Source: an uncultured Spirochaetaceae bacterium (GTDB taxonomy: Bacteria > Spirochaetota > Spirochaetia > Sphaerochaetales > Sphaerochaetaceae). Taken from it: a DNA stretch of 61,670 nt. The notes under the pieces are model-generated. The model saw only the letters and a list, made by a program, of their open reading frames with translations, was not told where the DNA came from and searched no databases. A program made the position numbers and the translations under genes. The stretch covers positions 1 to 61,670 of the forward strand of contig CALXKZ010000057.1 in assembly GCA_944389065.1 (NCBI GenBank). Direction: 5' to 3'. Of the stretch, positions 52,294 through 60,070 are shown piece after piece (the stretch's first letter is position 1; each line of letters begins with the position of its first letter).

Positions 52294-53237
52294 TAAGGCA
52301 CAGGGAAGCTTCGCTTATTGCATCATCTGATGGCAGAGTTGATCTCATAGCCTCAAGGGAAGGCGATATCCAGCGCTCAGTATTCTCCCTTGACAGCACA
52401 CTGATTTCCATCAACGGGAAGATCTGCAGGAAGAGTGCCAGAGTCAAGGCCGGAGACAGCATACATATCGAGTATGATGAGGAAGTCTTCGAAGGGCTTG
52501 AGGCCGAGGATATACCTCTTTCTGTAATCTATGAGGATAATGAGATCCTTGTGATAAACAAGGAACAGGGAATAGCGGTGCATCCTGGAGCGGGATGTTT
52601 TTCAGGTACTATTGCCAATGCTCTTGTGGGCCGTTATGGGGAGAATTTCAGCACTTCCGATGATGATACGAGGCCTGGTATCGTCCATCGCCTGGATAAG
52701 GATACATCCGGAGTGATGATCATTGCACGCACGCTTGAAAGCCACCACAGCCTGCAGCAGCAGTTCTTCTCCCATAAGACAGAGAAGCATTACTATGCGA
52801 TAGCGAAGGGATTCTTCACTTCTCAGGAAGGAATCATAGAAAAGCGCATTGAACGCGATCCCTGGAACAGGAAGAAGTTCCGTACCACGGACTCTCCTGT
52901 GAAGGGAAAAGATGCGAAGACAAGCTATCAGGTGCTGAAGCAGATGGATGGATATGCTCTTCTTGATGTCAGGATATATACAGGCAGAACACATCAGATC
53001 AGGGTTCATATGTCTTCAATAGGGCACTCGCTTCTTGGAGATCCTGTCTATGGCTCAAAGGATGTGCGGTTTCCTGATGCAACGCTGATGCTCCATGCCT
53101 GGAAGCTTAGGATAAAGCATCCCGCAACAGGAAAGGATATGCTTTTCGAAGCTCCTATTCCTGAGAGATTCCAGAGCATCATACGATCTCTTTCCGCTTC
53201 TGATCAGCCCCAGTCTGCAGATTCAAGAAGATCGTGA
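52290..53237 (+). CDS. RluA/RluD-family pseudouridine synthase
   Basis: A 315-residue enzyme converting uridine to pseudouridine in rRNA or tRNA. An S4-like RNA-binding domain (about 15-75) is followed by the catalytic domain with HRLDKDTSG near residue 132 (catalytic Asp) and GRTHQIRVHM near 230. Size and domain order match RluD. The start is TTG at 52290, seven bases after GGAAGG and overlapping the preceding stop. The 3' end converges on a metallo-hydrolase gene with a 34-base overlap. Confidence 0.92.
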   Translation: MIRHREASLIASSDGRVDLIASREGDIQRSVFSLDSTLISINGKICRKSARVKAGDSIHIEYDEEVFEGLEAEDIPLSVIYEDNEILVINKEQGIAVHPGAGCFSGTIANALVGRYGENFSTSDDDTRPGIVHRLDKDTSGVMIIARTLESHHSLQQQFFSHKTEKHYYAIAKGFFTSQEGIIEKRIERDPWNRKKFRTTDSPVKGKDAKTSYQVLKQMDGYALLDVRIYTGRTHQIRVHMSSIGHSLLGDPVYGSKDVRFPDATLMLHAWKLRIKHPATGKDMLFEAPIPERFQSIIRSLSASDQPQSADSRRS

Positions 53238-53782
53238 TTGAACATCTTCTCTATCCTCAGCTTCGATAAGGCCCCGTGACCGGGATATATTATCGCTGTA
53301 TCGGGAATTGTAAGGAGCTTCTTTGAAATTGAATGGACCAGAAGCTCTTTCTCAATATGGCTGTGAGTCGTTGCGATAGAGCCTGAGAGAAGGGTATCAC
53401 CGGTGAAAAGCGCGCCTCCGTTTATCCTGTATACCAGAGAGTCCATGGAATGTCCTGGAACTGATATCACCTCAATATCCAGCTTTCCGATCATCAGGTG
53501 ATCGCCATCGGAAATCCTTCTGCACTTTATTCCGTTTATCTCATCGGATGCGGAGTAGATATCAGCATCGTATATCTTTACAAGCGTTCCCAGTCCCTCT
53601 GTGTGGGTGATATGGCGGTGTGTTATTAAAACTGCTTTCAGCTCCGTGCACCATTTCTCGATATTCTCGATTATCTCCTTGTCGATATGGGCTGGATCGA
53701 TGACGATTCCTTTTCCATCATCATCGACAACAAGATATACATTCGCAAGACGTTCTGCTGACAGATGTGGGAAGATTCTCAG
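53204..53782 (-). CDS. MBL-fold metallo-hydrolase, apparent CTG start
   Basis: A 192-residue metallo-beta-lactamase-fold hydrolase of the glyoxalase II-like group. The metal site reads T-H55-R-H57-I-T59-H60, so the usual Asp of HxHxDH is Thr; the later ligands GHS, GDT and YPGHG are present. The open frame begins at CTG 53782 in a CTGA overlap with the pentapeptide gene stop, nine bases after GGAGGG; the next ATG would delete the whole metal site. The N-terminus RIFPHLSAERLANVYLV is as in homologues, supporting the CTG start. Confidence 0.8.
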   Translation of the reverse strand: MRIFPHLSAERLANVYLVVDDDGKGIVIDPAHIDKEIIENIEKWCTELKAVLITHRHITHTEGLGTLVKIYDADIYSASDEINGIKCRRISDGDHLMIGKLDIEVISVPGHSMDSLVYRINGGALFTGDTLLSGSIATTHSHIEKELLVHSISKKLLTIPDTAIIYPGHGALSKLRIEKMFNHDLLESADWG

Positions 53783-54384
53783 ATTGTGTATCCCTCCTCC
53801 TTCCTGAAGAAGGCCTCTTCCGGATTGGAATAACGGAATGACACGTTCTTCGTAAGAGATGCACGGAAGTTTGTGCGTTTGAGGTTGCAGTCCTCCATCG
53901 AAGTGTCAACGAGCTTTGAAAGCGAGAAGTTCGAGAAGTAGAAGTCATTTGCCGAGAAATCGGAGTCGTAGGCATCGATTCCCATGAAGCTGTTATGGAT
54001 TACAGTTGAATCATTGATGCGGCATTCTATGAACGTTGAACCGGCAAATACAGAGTACCTGATGTCATCGCTTCTGAATGTGCAGCGTCGGAATATGCAG
54101 TAATCAAAGAAGGACTCTATTATCGCAGCAGATTCGAATACGCAGTCCTCGAAAACCGTGAATGAGAAGTTCGATGCCATGATCGTACATCCCTTTGCTG
54201 CCTTCACACCGATTACTTCGGCATTGACTATCGATACATCCCTCACCCCTGATCCGTCTTCAAGCTGCTTTTTAAGCGAGGCAAGGATCGCATCCTTATC
54301 GGGGTTGTGATGATAGCAGTATCCTGTATCCTTATAAACGAAGGCAGGACAGCCCGGAGATGCGCATTTGTTAAGCGAAAACAT
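53779..54384 (-). CDS. Pentapeptide-repeat-like protein with N-terminal Cys/His segment
   Basis: A 201-residue protein. The N-terminal 27 residues hold Cys7, Cys12, Cys23, His25 and His26 (CASPGC...CYHH), possibly a small zinc site. Residues 55-190 form degenerate pentapeptide repeats with Phe/Leu/Ile centres (NFSFTVFEDCVFESA, CTFRSDDIRYSVF, DFSANDFYFSNFS), predicting a right-handed quadrilateral helix. Function is unknown; such proteins can bind proteins or DNA gyrase. It heads a two-gene operon with the MBL hydrolase. Confidence 0.8.
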   Translation of the reverse strand: MFSLNKCASPGCPAFVYKDTGYCYHHNPDKDAILASLKKQLEDGSGVRDVSIVNAEVIGVKAAKGCTIMASNFSFTVFEDCVFESAAIIESFFDYCIFRRCTFRSDDIRYSVFAGSTFIECRINDSTVIHNSFMGIDAYDSDFSANDFYFSNFSLSKLVDTSMEDCNLKRTNFRASLTKNVSFRYSNPEEAFFRKEEGYTI

Positions 54385-54409
54385 AATCTATGTTCTCTCT
54401 GTAACTGGT

Positions 54410-54438
54410 TTGTGTCAATCTTCATAGTGTGATATCAT
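54410..54438 (+). promoter_or_regulatory. Promoter of rsgA
   Basis: TTGTGT (54410-54415), a 17-base spacer and TATCAT (54433-54438) end seven bases before the rsgA ATG. Confidence 0.55.
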
Positions 54439-54445
54439 CCACGAT

Positions 54446-55366
54446 ATGCTCTTTCAGATACGGCGTTCAATCAATAATATCTATACAGCCCTTTCCCTGG
54501 ATGATGGCAGATTCTACACGTGCAGGATAAAGGGAAAGGTCATGAAGGGCAGGGAGAGTGAGTACAGCCCTGTCGCTGTCGGCGATATTGCCGAGGGAGA
54601 GCCGTATTCAGGAACTGAAGCCCTGATAAGCCGGATATGTGAAAGAAAGAGCGCATTCCAGCGGTGGAATACCAAGAAGGAACTGAACCAGACGATAGCG
54701 GCCAATCAGGATATAAGCGCAATCGTGGTCTCTCCTCTTTCTCCTCCTCTCCGTCCCAGATTTCTTGACAGGGCCATCGCATGCTCTTCAGGCGCAGGGA
54801 TCATCATCATCCTCAATAAATGCGATGAGGCCGATGATGAGACGTACAGCATTCTCCATCTTTACAGCGATATCGGATTCAGCGTAATCCCCGCATCGTC
54901 TGTCACAGGAGAGGGAATCGATGAGCTCAGAACTGTCCTTGCTGGAAAGTGCGCTGCTTTTGCCGGTCAGAGCGGTGTTGGGAAATCAACGCTCATAAAC
55001 ACGCTGACAGGAAGCAGCCAGCGCACCGGGGATATTTCTGAGAAGTACAACAGAGGCCGCCATACAACAAATCATTCCCTGTATATCGAAGGTGATGGAT
55101 TCTCTATCATCGATACACCTGGAGTGCGCGAGCTTGAGGTTCCATTTGAGGATTTATCCCTTGTTTGCCAGGCCTTCCCTGAGCTTCCTCTGACAGGGTG
55201 CCTATATGATGGCTGCCTTCACAGGGGAGAGGATGGCTGCATAGTACCGGATCTTGTTGGAGAAGGAAGGATAAGCGAAGACAGATACACAAGCTATCTG
55301 CGGATTCTCTCAGCCTTGTCTGAAAGAAAGCCTGCATATATGAGGAACAGAAAGAGCCGTGGATGA
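54446..55366 (+). CDS. rsgA: Ribosome small subunit GTPase RsgA
   Basis: A 306-residue circularly permuted GTPase that checks 30S subunit maturation. An OB-fold (about 1-75) is followed by the G domain in permuted order: NKCD (G4), then GQSGVGKST (G1), and DTPGVRE (G3). The C-terminal zinc finger has Cys, Cys, His and Cys in LTGCLYDGCLHRGEDGC. The ATG lies directly behind a -10 box without a Shine-Dalgarno sequence. It overlaps mutS2 by eight bases. Confidence 0.94.
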   Translation: MLFQIRRSINNIYTALSLDDGRFYTCRIKGKVMKGRESEYSPVAVGDIAEGEPYSGTEALISRICERKSAFQRWNTKKELNQTIAANQDISAIVVSPLSPPLRPRFLDRAIACSSGAGIIIILNKCDEADDETYSILHLYSDIGFSVIPASSVTGEGIDELRTVLAGKCAAFAGQSGVGKSTLINTLTGSSQRTGDISEKYNRGRHTTNHSLYIEGDGFSIIDTPGVRELEVPFEDLSLVCQAFPELPLTGCLYDGCLHRGEDGCIVPDLVGEGRISEDRYTSYLRILSALSERKPAYMRNRKSRG

Positions 55367-57635
55367 TAGAACTGTAAGGGATATTGAACTTGATAAAGTG
55401 CTTGAAGGTGTAAGGAAGTACTCGCTCTCTCCTGAAGGACGGAAAGGGATTTCCCCATCGCTTTTCACATCTGACAGGAAGACGATCGATGATCGTGCTG
55501 CCCTTATAGACAGGTATATGTCGCTTTCAGAAGGCAGTGCTCCCGATCCTTTTCCTCCTGTAAAGGACCTCTTTGAGTATGCAGAGCGTACCCATGCGGA
55601 TTTCAGCGGAATTGATATAAGGCGCATCGGATTATTCCTTGCTTCATATATTTCAATGCTGGAATACATAGGAGAGGAAGAGAGCATCCATGAAGAGGAC
55701 CGCCTGCTTTCTGATGATATACTTTCATCTCTTGATGCAGATGGCACAGTATATGATGACCATCCCCGTCTCAGACCTCTTTTCAGAGAGCTTGAGCGAG
55801 TCAGAATAGAACGCATGAGAAGCGCTTCAGCATTCATGCATGATAACCGCGACAGCATCCAGCAGTCAGAACCTATGTATAGAAATGAAAGAATAGTAAT
55901 CCCTCTTAGGAATGATTCTAAGGCTGTGAATAATTGTTATGTCTCCGGTTCATCCTCTTCGGGCTCTACGCTTTTCGTTGAACCGTTTGAGCTTGTTGCT
56001 CTCAACAATGATGCTGTCATCGCAAGAGAGAGGATAAAAGCCGAGAAGGCAAGGATACTGCATGAGCTCTCACAGAGAGGCCGGGACATCATTCCTTTCA
56101 TGAAGAGGATGCTTGAGCGCGTGATCGTCTTTGATTTCCATCACTCGTTTGCGATATGGGCGAAAAGGATGAAGGCTCACCATCCGCAATCGGGGATTGA
56201 GCTTTCACTTATAGATGCGATCCATCCACTTATCGGCAAGGATGCTGTTCCGGTGACTATGCATCTGAATAAGAATATAAAAGCTGTAGTTTTCTCCGGA
56301 GCGAATGCCGGAGGCAAGACTGTGACAATGAAGACAATCGCATTATCCGTGGCTCTGAATCAGATAGCAGGGTATGTTCCAGCATCAGAGCTTTCGGTTC
56401 TTCCTCTCTATTCGGCAATCTATTCCGATATCGGTGATGGCCAGTCAATACAGGATGCAGCATCGACATTCTCATCCCATATGAAGAACATTGCATCAAT
56501 CGCTTCAAGGTGCGATGGCCGCTCTCTTGTCATCCTTGATGAGCTTGGATCGGGAACAGATCCGGAGGAAGGGGCGGCGCTATCTTCTGCAATACTCCGT
56601 TATCTATCGATACATGCAGGACTTACATGCATTACATCCCATTATTCCCAGGTAAAGAGCTTTGCCTACTCTGAAGAGAATATGATGAATGCTTCCATGG
56701 AGTTTGATGAGAAGTCAGGTCTTCCGACATACAGGGTTCTTGAAGGAATCCCCGGGGACAGCCATGCTGTCGCGACAGCAAAGCGCATGGGCATGCCGAA
56801 AGAGATTACAGATACTGCATCAAGTTCGCTTATGGGAGGAGAGGAGTCATCTGCTAGGATAATCAAGGCCCTTCTGTCGAAGGAGCGTACCCTCGACAGG
56901 AAGATCACAGAGCTGGCATTGAAAAATCGTGAGATCGATAAGCTAAGAGCAGAGCTTGATGAGAAAGAGAAGAAGCTTGGCAAGCTCGAGAATGATCTCA
57001 GGCGCGATGGGGTTGCCGAGCTCTCATCATATCTCAGGCAGTCAAGAAAGACTCTGGAGAATCTCATAAGCGATATCCGGACAGGAAAGCTTACCGGAGA
57101 GAAGATACAGAAGGCAAAGGCCTTCATGAGGGATGTTGAAGAGAAGCGTGACAGCGAGGAGAGACTGGTTGCTGAAGAGGAGATAACAGATGATACGCCA
57201 TTCTCGCCGGGAGATGAGGTCATCTGCGGAAAGGCGGGAACGCCGGGCAGAGTTATCGAGGTGAAAGGCAATAATATCGTCGTATCACTTGAAAACGGTC
57301 TGAGAATGACGATAAAGCGCAGTATGGCAAAGCCTAAGAGGAAGGAAGAGCTGAGGAAAGCATCGCTCAGCTTTTCAGGCAGTTCACTGAAAGCATCATA
57401 CACAATCGATCTCAGGGGCATGACGCTGGAGGAGGCTCTGAACCGGATGGATGATCAGATGGAGGCTGCAATACTTTCCGGGATGGGAACTTTCGGAATA
57501 ATACACGGATTCGGAGATGGGATCCTTTCCCGCGGGATCCATGACTATCTTTCAAAGCGCAGGGAAGTGAAGGACTACTATTTTGCCCGTCCTGAAGATG
57601 GCGGTATGGGCAAGACCTATGTTGAACTTATATGA
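55359..57635 (+). CDS. mutS2: MutS2 family protein with Smr endonuclease domain
   Basis: A 758-residue MutS2, a ribosome-splitting and recombination-suppressing ATPase/nuclease. It lacks the mismatch-reading domain of MutS1. Walker A is GANAGGKT near residue 315 and Walker B ILDELGSGTDP near 390. A coiled coil (about 500-580), a KOW-like segment and the C-terminal Smr domain (about 685-758, IDLRGMTLEEA and HGFGDGIL) follow. The start is GTG at 55359 inside rsgA. Domain set and length are typical. Confidence 0.94.
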   Translation: MDDRTVRDIELDKVLEGVRKYSLSPEGRKGISPSLFTSDRKTIDDRAALIDRYMSLSEGSAPDPFPPVKDLFEYAERTHADFSGIDIRRIGLFLASYISMLEYIGEEESIHEEDRLLSDDILSSLDADGTVYDDHPRLRPLFRELERVRIERMRSASAFMHDNRDSIQQSEPMYRNERIVIPLRNDSKAVNNCYVSGSSSSGSTLFVEPFELVALNNDAVIARERIKAEKARILHELSQRGRDIIPFMKRMLERVIVFDFHHSFAIWAKRMKAHHPQSGIELSLIDAIHPLIGKDAVPVTMHLNKNIKAVVFSGANAGGKTVTMKTIALSVALNQIAGYVPASELSVLPLYSAIYSDIGDGQSIQDAASTFSSHMKNIASIASRCDGRSLVILDELGSGTDPEEGAALSSAILRYLSIHAGLTCITSHYSQVKSFAYSEENMMNASMEFDEKSGLPTYRVLEGIPGDSHAVATAKRMGMPKEITDTASSSLMGGEESSARIIKALLSKERTLDRKITELALKNREIDKLRAELDEKEKKLGKLENDLRRDGVAELSSYLRQSRKTLENLISDIRTGKLTGEKIQKAKAFMRDVEEKRDSEERLVAEEEITDDTPFSPGDEVICGKAGTPGRVIEVKGNNIVVSLENGLRMTIKRSMAKPKRKEELRKASLSFSGSSLKASYTIDLRGMTLEEALNRMDDQMEAAILSGMGTFGIIHGFGDGILSRGIHDYLSKRREVKDYYFARPEDGGMGKTYVELI

Positions 57636-57643
57636 TAATGCAA

Positions 57644-57669
57644 TCCGATTGTGCATAAGACCAATCGGA
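57644..57669 (+). terminator. Hairpin after mutS2
   Basis: TCCGATTG and CAATCGGA form an 8-bp stem with a 10-base loop nine bases after the stop; no clear T-run follows. Confidence 0.4.
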
Positions 57670-57830
57670 ATGAATGCATTCCTGTCAGTATTATGAATCA
57701 ATATAATATGATATTCTGTCTGGAATAGACAGTGAAATACTTTGAAATTTATAAGTATACATATAAATTTAATACTATTAAATAATATTATTCAATAAGA
57801 ATAGTATAAATGATTATAAATCATGATATG
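57670..57830. other. AT-rich intergenic sequence
   Basis: Very AT-rich sequence between the convergent mutS2 and TIGR04076 genes. I see no gene. Confidence 0.5.
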
Positions 57831-57849
57831 AAAAAACTTCACATGAAGT
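57831..57849 (-). terminator. Weak terminator downstream of the TIGR04076 gene
   Basis: On the minus strand ACTTC, ATGT loop and GAAGT are followed by a run of T. The stem has only five pairs and lies about 140 bases after the gene. Confidence 0.4.
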
Positions 57850-57888
57850 GAGGCCTGATGTTATGTGTTTGAACTTACTTGATGATAC

Positions 57889-57921
57889 AATTGGGCGAAA
57901 CTCCAAGAGGGGTGGCTAAAT
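57889..57921 (+). repeat. Imperfect direct repeat, copy 1
   Basis: Starts AATTGGGC and ends GTGGCTAAAT. About 80% identical to 58450-58482; the two copies flank the TIGR04076 gene. Confidence 0.5.
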
Positions 57922-57992
57922 CGTCAGTGACCATCAAAAGCCGGTTTTCTGGTCTTTGCTTGTGTTGGATAAGCAATATTGATAACGAAATA

Positions 57993-58385
57993 TTATTCAT
58001 AATCAATACGCTCGATTTTGAATATGACAGGTCTTGTTCCATCATTGCAACATGCAATCATCGTATTCTCTTCTTTCATCCAGCTTTTCATGATTGAGCC
58101 GCCTTCGATTGCTGCATAGAGGTATCGTGAAATCGCATCCCATGCCTCCGAGCAGAATGGCATTTTCGGACCTCCTGAGATAGAATCGGGATCTCCAGAA
58201 GTCTTTACAAGCGTATTCAATCCCATATGCCAGAAATCATCCCTTTCTTCATCACGATAGAGAATGAACTCGTCTCCGATATTGTAGCATGGGCAGGTTC
58301 CTGATTCCGGATTCATGCAATACTGCTGCTGGAGTTCAGGATAAAGTTTCTTATCGATTACTGTTACTTTGACTTTGTGCTTCAT
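57993..58385 (-). CDS. TIGR04076-family protein
   Basis: A 130-residue protein with the features of the TIGR04076 family: MKHKVKVTVIDKKLYPEL at the start, CPCYNIGDEF near 33-42, a middle CSEAWDAISRYLYAAIEGG segment and a C-terminal ACCNDGTRPVIFKIERID strand pair. Cys residues at 25, 32, 34, 80 and the C-terminal pair are conserved-looking. Function is unknown. I start at ATG 58385, seven bases after a TATCAT box; an upstream ATG adds 21 unlike residues. The gene stands alone between two imperfect direct repeats. Confidence 0.82.
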   Translation of the reverse strand: MKHKVKVTVIDKKLYPELQQQYCMNPESGTCPCYNIGDEFILYRDEERDDFWHMGLNTLVKTSGDPDSISGGPKMPFCSEAWDAISRYLYAAIEGGSIMKSWMKEENTMIACCNDGTRPVIFKIERIDYE

Positions 58386-58392
58386 GGCCTTA

Positions 58393-58420
58393 ATGATAAA
58401 TGATTCGTGATGATTTTCAA
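58393..58420 (-). promoter_or_regulatory. Promoter of the TIGR04076 gene
   Basis: On the minus strand TTGAAA (58415-58420), a 16-base spacer and TATCAT (58393-58398) end seven bases before the ATG. Confidence 0.5.
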
Positions 58421-58449
58421 ATGCAGATGATTTATGCTGTCTTTTCATA

Positions 58450-58482
58450 AATTGGGCAAAACTCTGAAGAGTGTGGTTAATA
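58450..58482 (+). repeat. Imperfect direct repeat, copy 2
   Basis: Starts AATTGGGC and ends GTGGTTAAT. It matches 57889-57921 at about 80% and contains a short ACTC-TGAA-GAGT hairpin. Confidence 0.5.
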
Positions 58483-58680
58483 TTTCGATGGAAATACAGA
58501 TATTGCGGAGATGCTCCGTAAAAAAGGTGACTTTGTGCATGTTTTCATGGTGCCATGGACGTCATATTTTAGTTAAGCTGCGATATTAATTCTTTGTAAC
58601 AATAAAATAAGGAGCAGGTCTTTGAATTGCCGCTCTTTGCTTTCAGAAAAAGGCTTTGTATCACCTTTTATGTACAAATA
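58483..58680. other. Intergenic sequence left of tRNA-Val
   Basis: No gene or strong terminator is visible in this stretch. Confidence 0.4.
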
Positions 58681-58752
58681 TGGGCGCGAGCAGGATCGAA
58701 CTGCTGACCCCTACCGTGTGAAGGTAATGCTCTCCCGCTGAGCTACGCGCCC
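58681..58752 (-). tRNA. tRNA-Val(CAC)
   Basis: A 72-nt cloverleaf on the minus strand: acceptor GGGCGCG/CGCGCCC, D stem GCTC/GAGC, anticodon stem TTACC/GGTAG with loop TTCACAC (anticodon CAC, valine), T stem AGCAG/CTGCT with loop TTCGATC. The discriminator is A, and CCA is not encoded. Confidence 0.94.
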
Positions 58753-58766
58753 TGGTCAACAGCGTT

Positions 58767-58795
58767 ATAATACATTCTCTTGGTTTCCGTTGCAA
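58767..58795 (-). promoter_or_regulatory. tRNA-Val(CAC) promoter
   Basis: On the minus strand TTGCAA (58790-58795), a 17-base spacer and TATTAT (58767-58772) lie 14 bases before the tRNA. Confidence 0.65.
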
Positions 58796-58858
58796 GTGTT
58801 AACACAAAATGATGCATCATTACTCTGCTGAGGCACGGAACGGAGAAGATATGGTCAG

Positions 58859-59431
58859 CTATATTGGAATCCCAAGGATCGCATATATCGATGCTCCTAT
58901 GATTCCGCTTCCAAGGATCGTTGTTATCGGGCCTGTCTTCTTTTTCCCAAGAATGACGAGCATGATCAAGGTTATCAATACCGCTATCCAGTCCGTATTG
59001 CTGATTGATGCATTCTGGATACCGTTCCACCAGGCTGTGGAGGAGAGTGTGATTGCCGCTGCAAGCACCATTGCCGCGATTGCCGGTCTGAGTCCTTTAA
59101 GAACTCCCTGCATGATCCTGAGATTCCTGTAATGGAAGTAGATCCTTGCCATTATCATGACGATGGCAACAGCAGGCAGAACATATGAGAGTGTCGCGAT
59201 TATGGTTCCAGGTATTCCTGCAGTCCTTGCGCCGACAAAGGATGCTATATTGATCCCAAGCGGTCCCGGTGTCATCTCGGATATGGAAATGATATCCGTG
59301 AACTCTGCATCTGTCATCCATCCCCGTACCGATACAACCCTATTGCGTATAAGCTCCATAGACCCAAGGCCGCCGCCGAAGCTGAATGCACCAAGAAGGA
59401 TGAATGTTGTGAAAAGATCAAAAAGGATCAT
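58859..59431 (-). CDS. Chromate transporter family protein, subunit 2
   Basis: A 190-residue single-domain (short-chain) CHR transporter. It has the family motifs SFGGGLGSMELIRN near residue 16, and MTPGPLGINIASFVG near 48, with five or six membrane helices. Short CHR proteins work as pairs; the partner gene precedes it with an ATGA overlap. A strong AGGAGGAGG site precedes the ATG at 59431, preferred over an upstream start. Chromate is the named substrate, but the native anion (for example sulfate) is unknown. Confidence 0.88.
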   Translation of the reverse strand: MILFDLFTTFILLGAFSFGGGLGSMELIRNRVVSVRGWMTDAEFTDIISISEMTPGPLGINIASFVGARTAGIPGTIIATLSYVLPAVAIVMIMARIYFHYRNLRIMQGVLKGLRPAIAAMVLAAAITLSSTAWWNGIQNASISNTDWIAVLITLIMLVILGKKKTGPITTILGSGIIGASIYAILGIPI

Positions 59432-60006
59432 GCGTCCTCCTCCTTTCCGGCTTTGAATGTGCTGATTCCTCCGATGATTCCGCATGAAAGTATCAGTATG
59501 ATGATATCAATTCTGAATATGATGTAGCTGATGGATGCTGCAATGAACATAAGAAGGTAGATGATCTTCTTGTCCTTAAGCACATTCCTGACCATGGAAT
59601 ATGTTACATTGATCATCACGGCAGCTACTCCCGCCTGCATTCCTTTCAGGATAAGGGCAACAACCATGTTCGTCCTGAACTCGGTGTAGAAAACTGAGAT
59701 TATCGCAAGTATGACCATAGGAGGTGTGACTGTGCCGAGCAGTGTAAGGACAGCTCCGATGGCTCCTGCGATCCTGTAGCCGATTATTATTGATGTATTC
59801 ACAGCCATCACTCCAGGACAGGACTGTGCGATAGCTATCATATCCATTATCTCATCCTCACTGATCCAGTGAAGCTCATCCACGAACTTCTTCTGAAGCA
59901 TGGATATCACTACCATACCGCCCCCGAAAGTGCATGCGCTTATGAGGAAGCAGGTTCTGAAGAGCGTCCAGAGAAGTCCTATGCTGTTTTTTCTGGTTCT
60001 TTCCAT
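59428..60006 (-). CDS. Chromate transporter family protein, subunit 1
   Basis: A 192-residue short-chain CHR-family membrane protein. It carries SACTFGGGMVVISML near residue 23 and AQSCPGVMAVNTSIIIGYR near 59, the counterparts of the FGGG and PGP motifs; here the PGP motif is CPGV. Five to six membrane helices follow. It forms a probable antiparallel heterodimer with the product of the next gene. It diverges from the isomerase-like gene at 60071. Confidence 0.88.
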   Translation of the reverse strand: MERTRKNSIGLLWTLFRTCFLISACTFGGGMVVISMLQKKFVDELHWISEDEIMDMIAIAQSCPGVMAVNTSIIIGYRIAGAIGAVLTLLGTVTPPMVILAIISVFYTEFRTNMVVALILKGMQAGVAAVMINVTYSMVRNVLKDKKIIYLLMFIAASISYIIFRIDIIILILSCGIIGGISTFKAGKEEDA

Positions 60007-60070
60007 TTCAGCAGTTTAAATGTTTTTCCTGAACTATCCCAGTCTGCTATAATCTTCTCAGGAGTTTTCA

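Noticed and set aside
57879..58097. Plus-strand frame beginning at the first flanking repeat
   Set aside because: It runs antisense into the TIGR04076 gene, lacks a ribosome site, and its tail is unlike any family.
57889..58482. Integron cassette with attC sites
   Set aside because: The repeats lack the GTTRRRY/RYYYAAC core pairs and long imperfect stems, and no integron integrase is visible.
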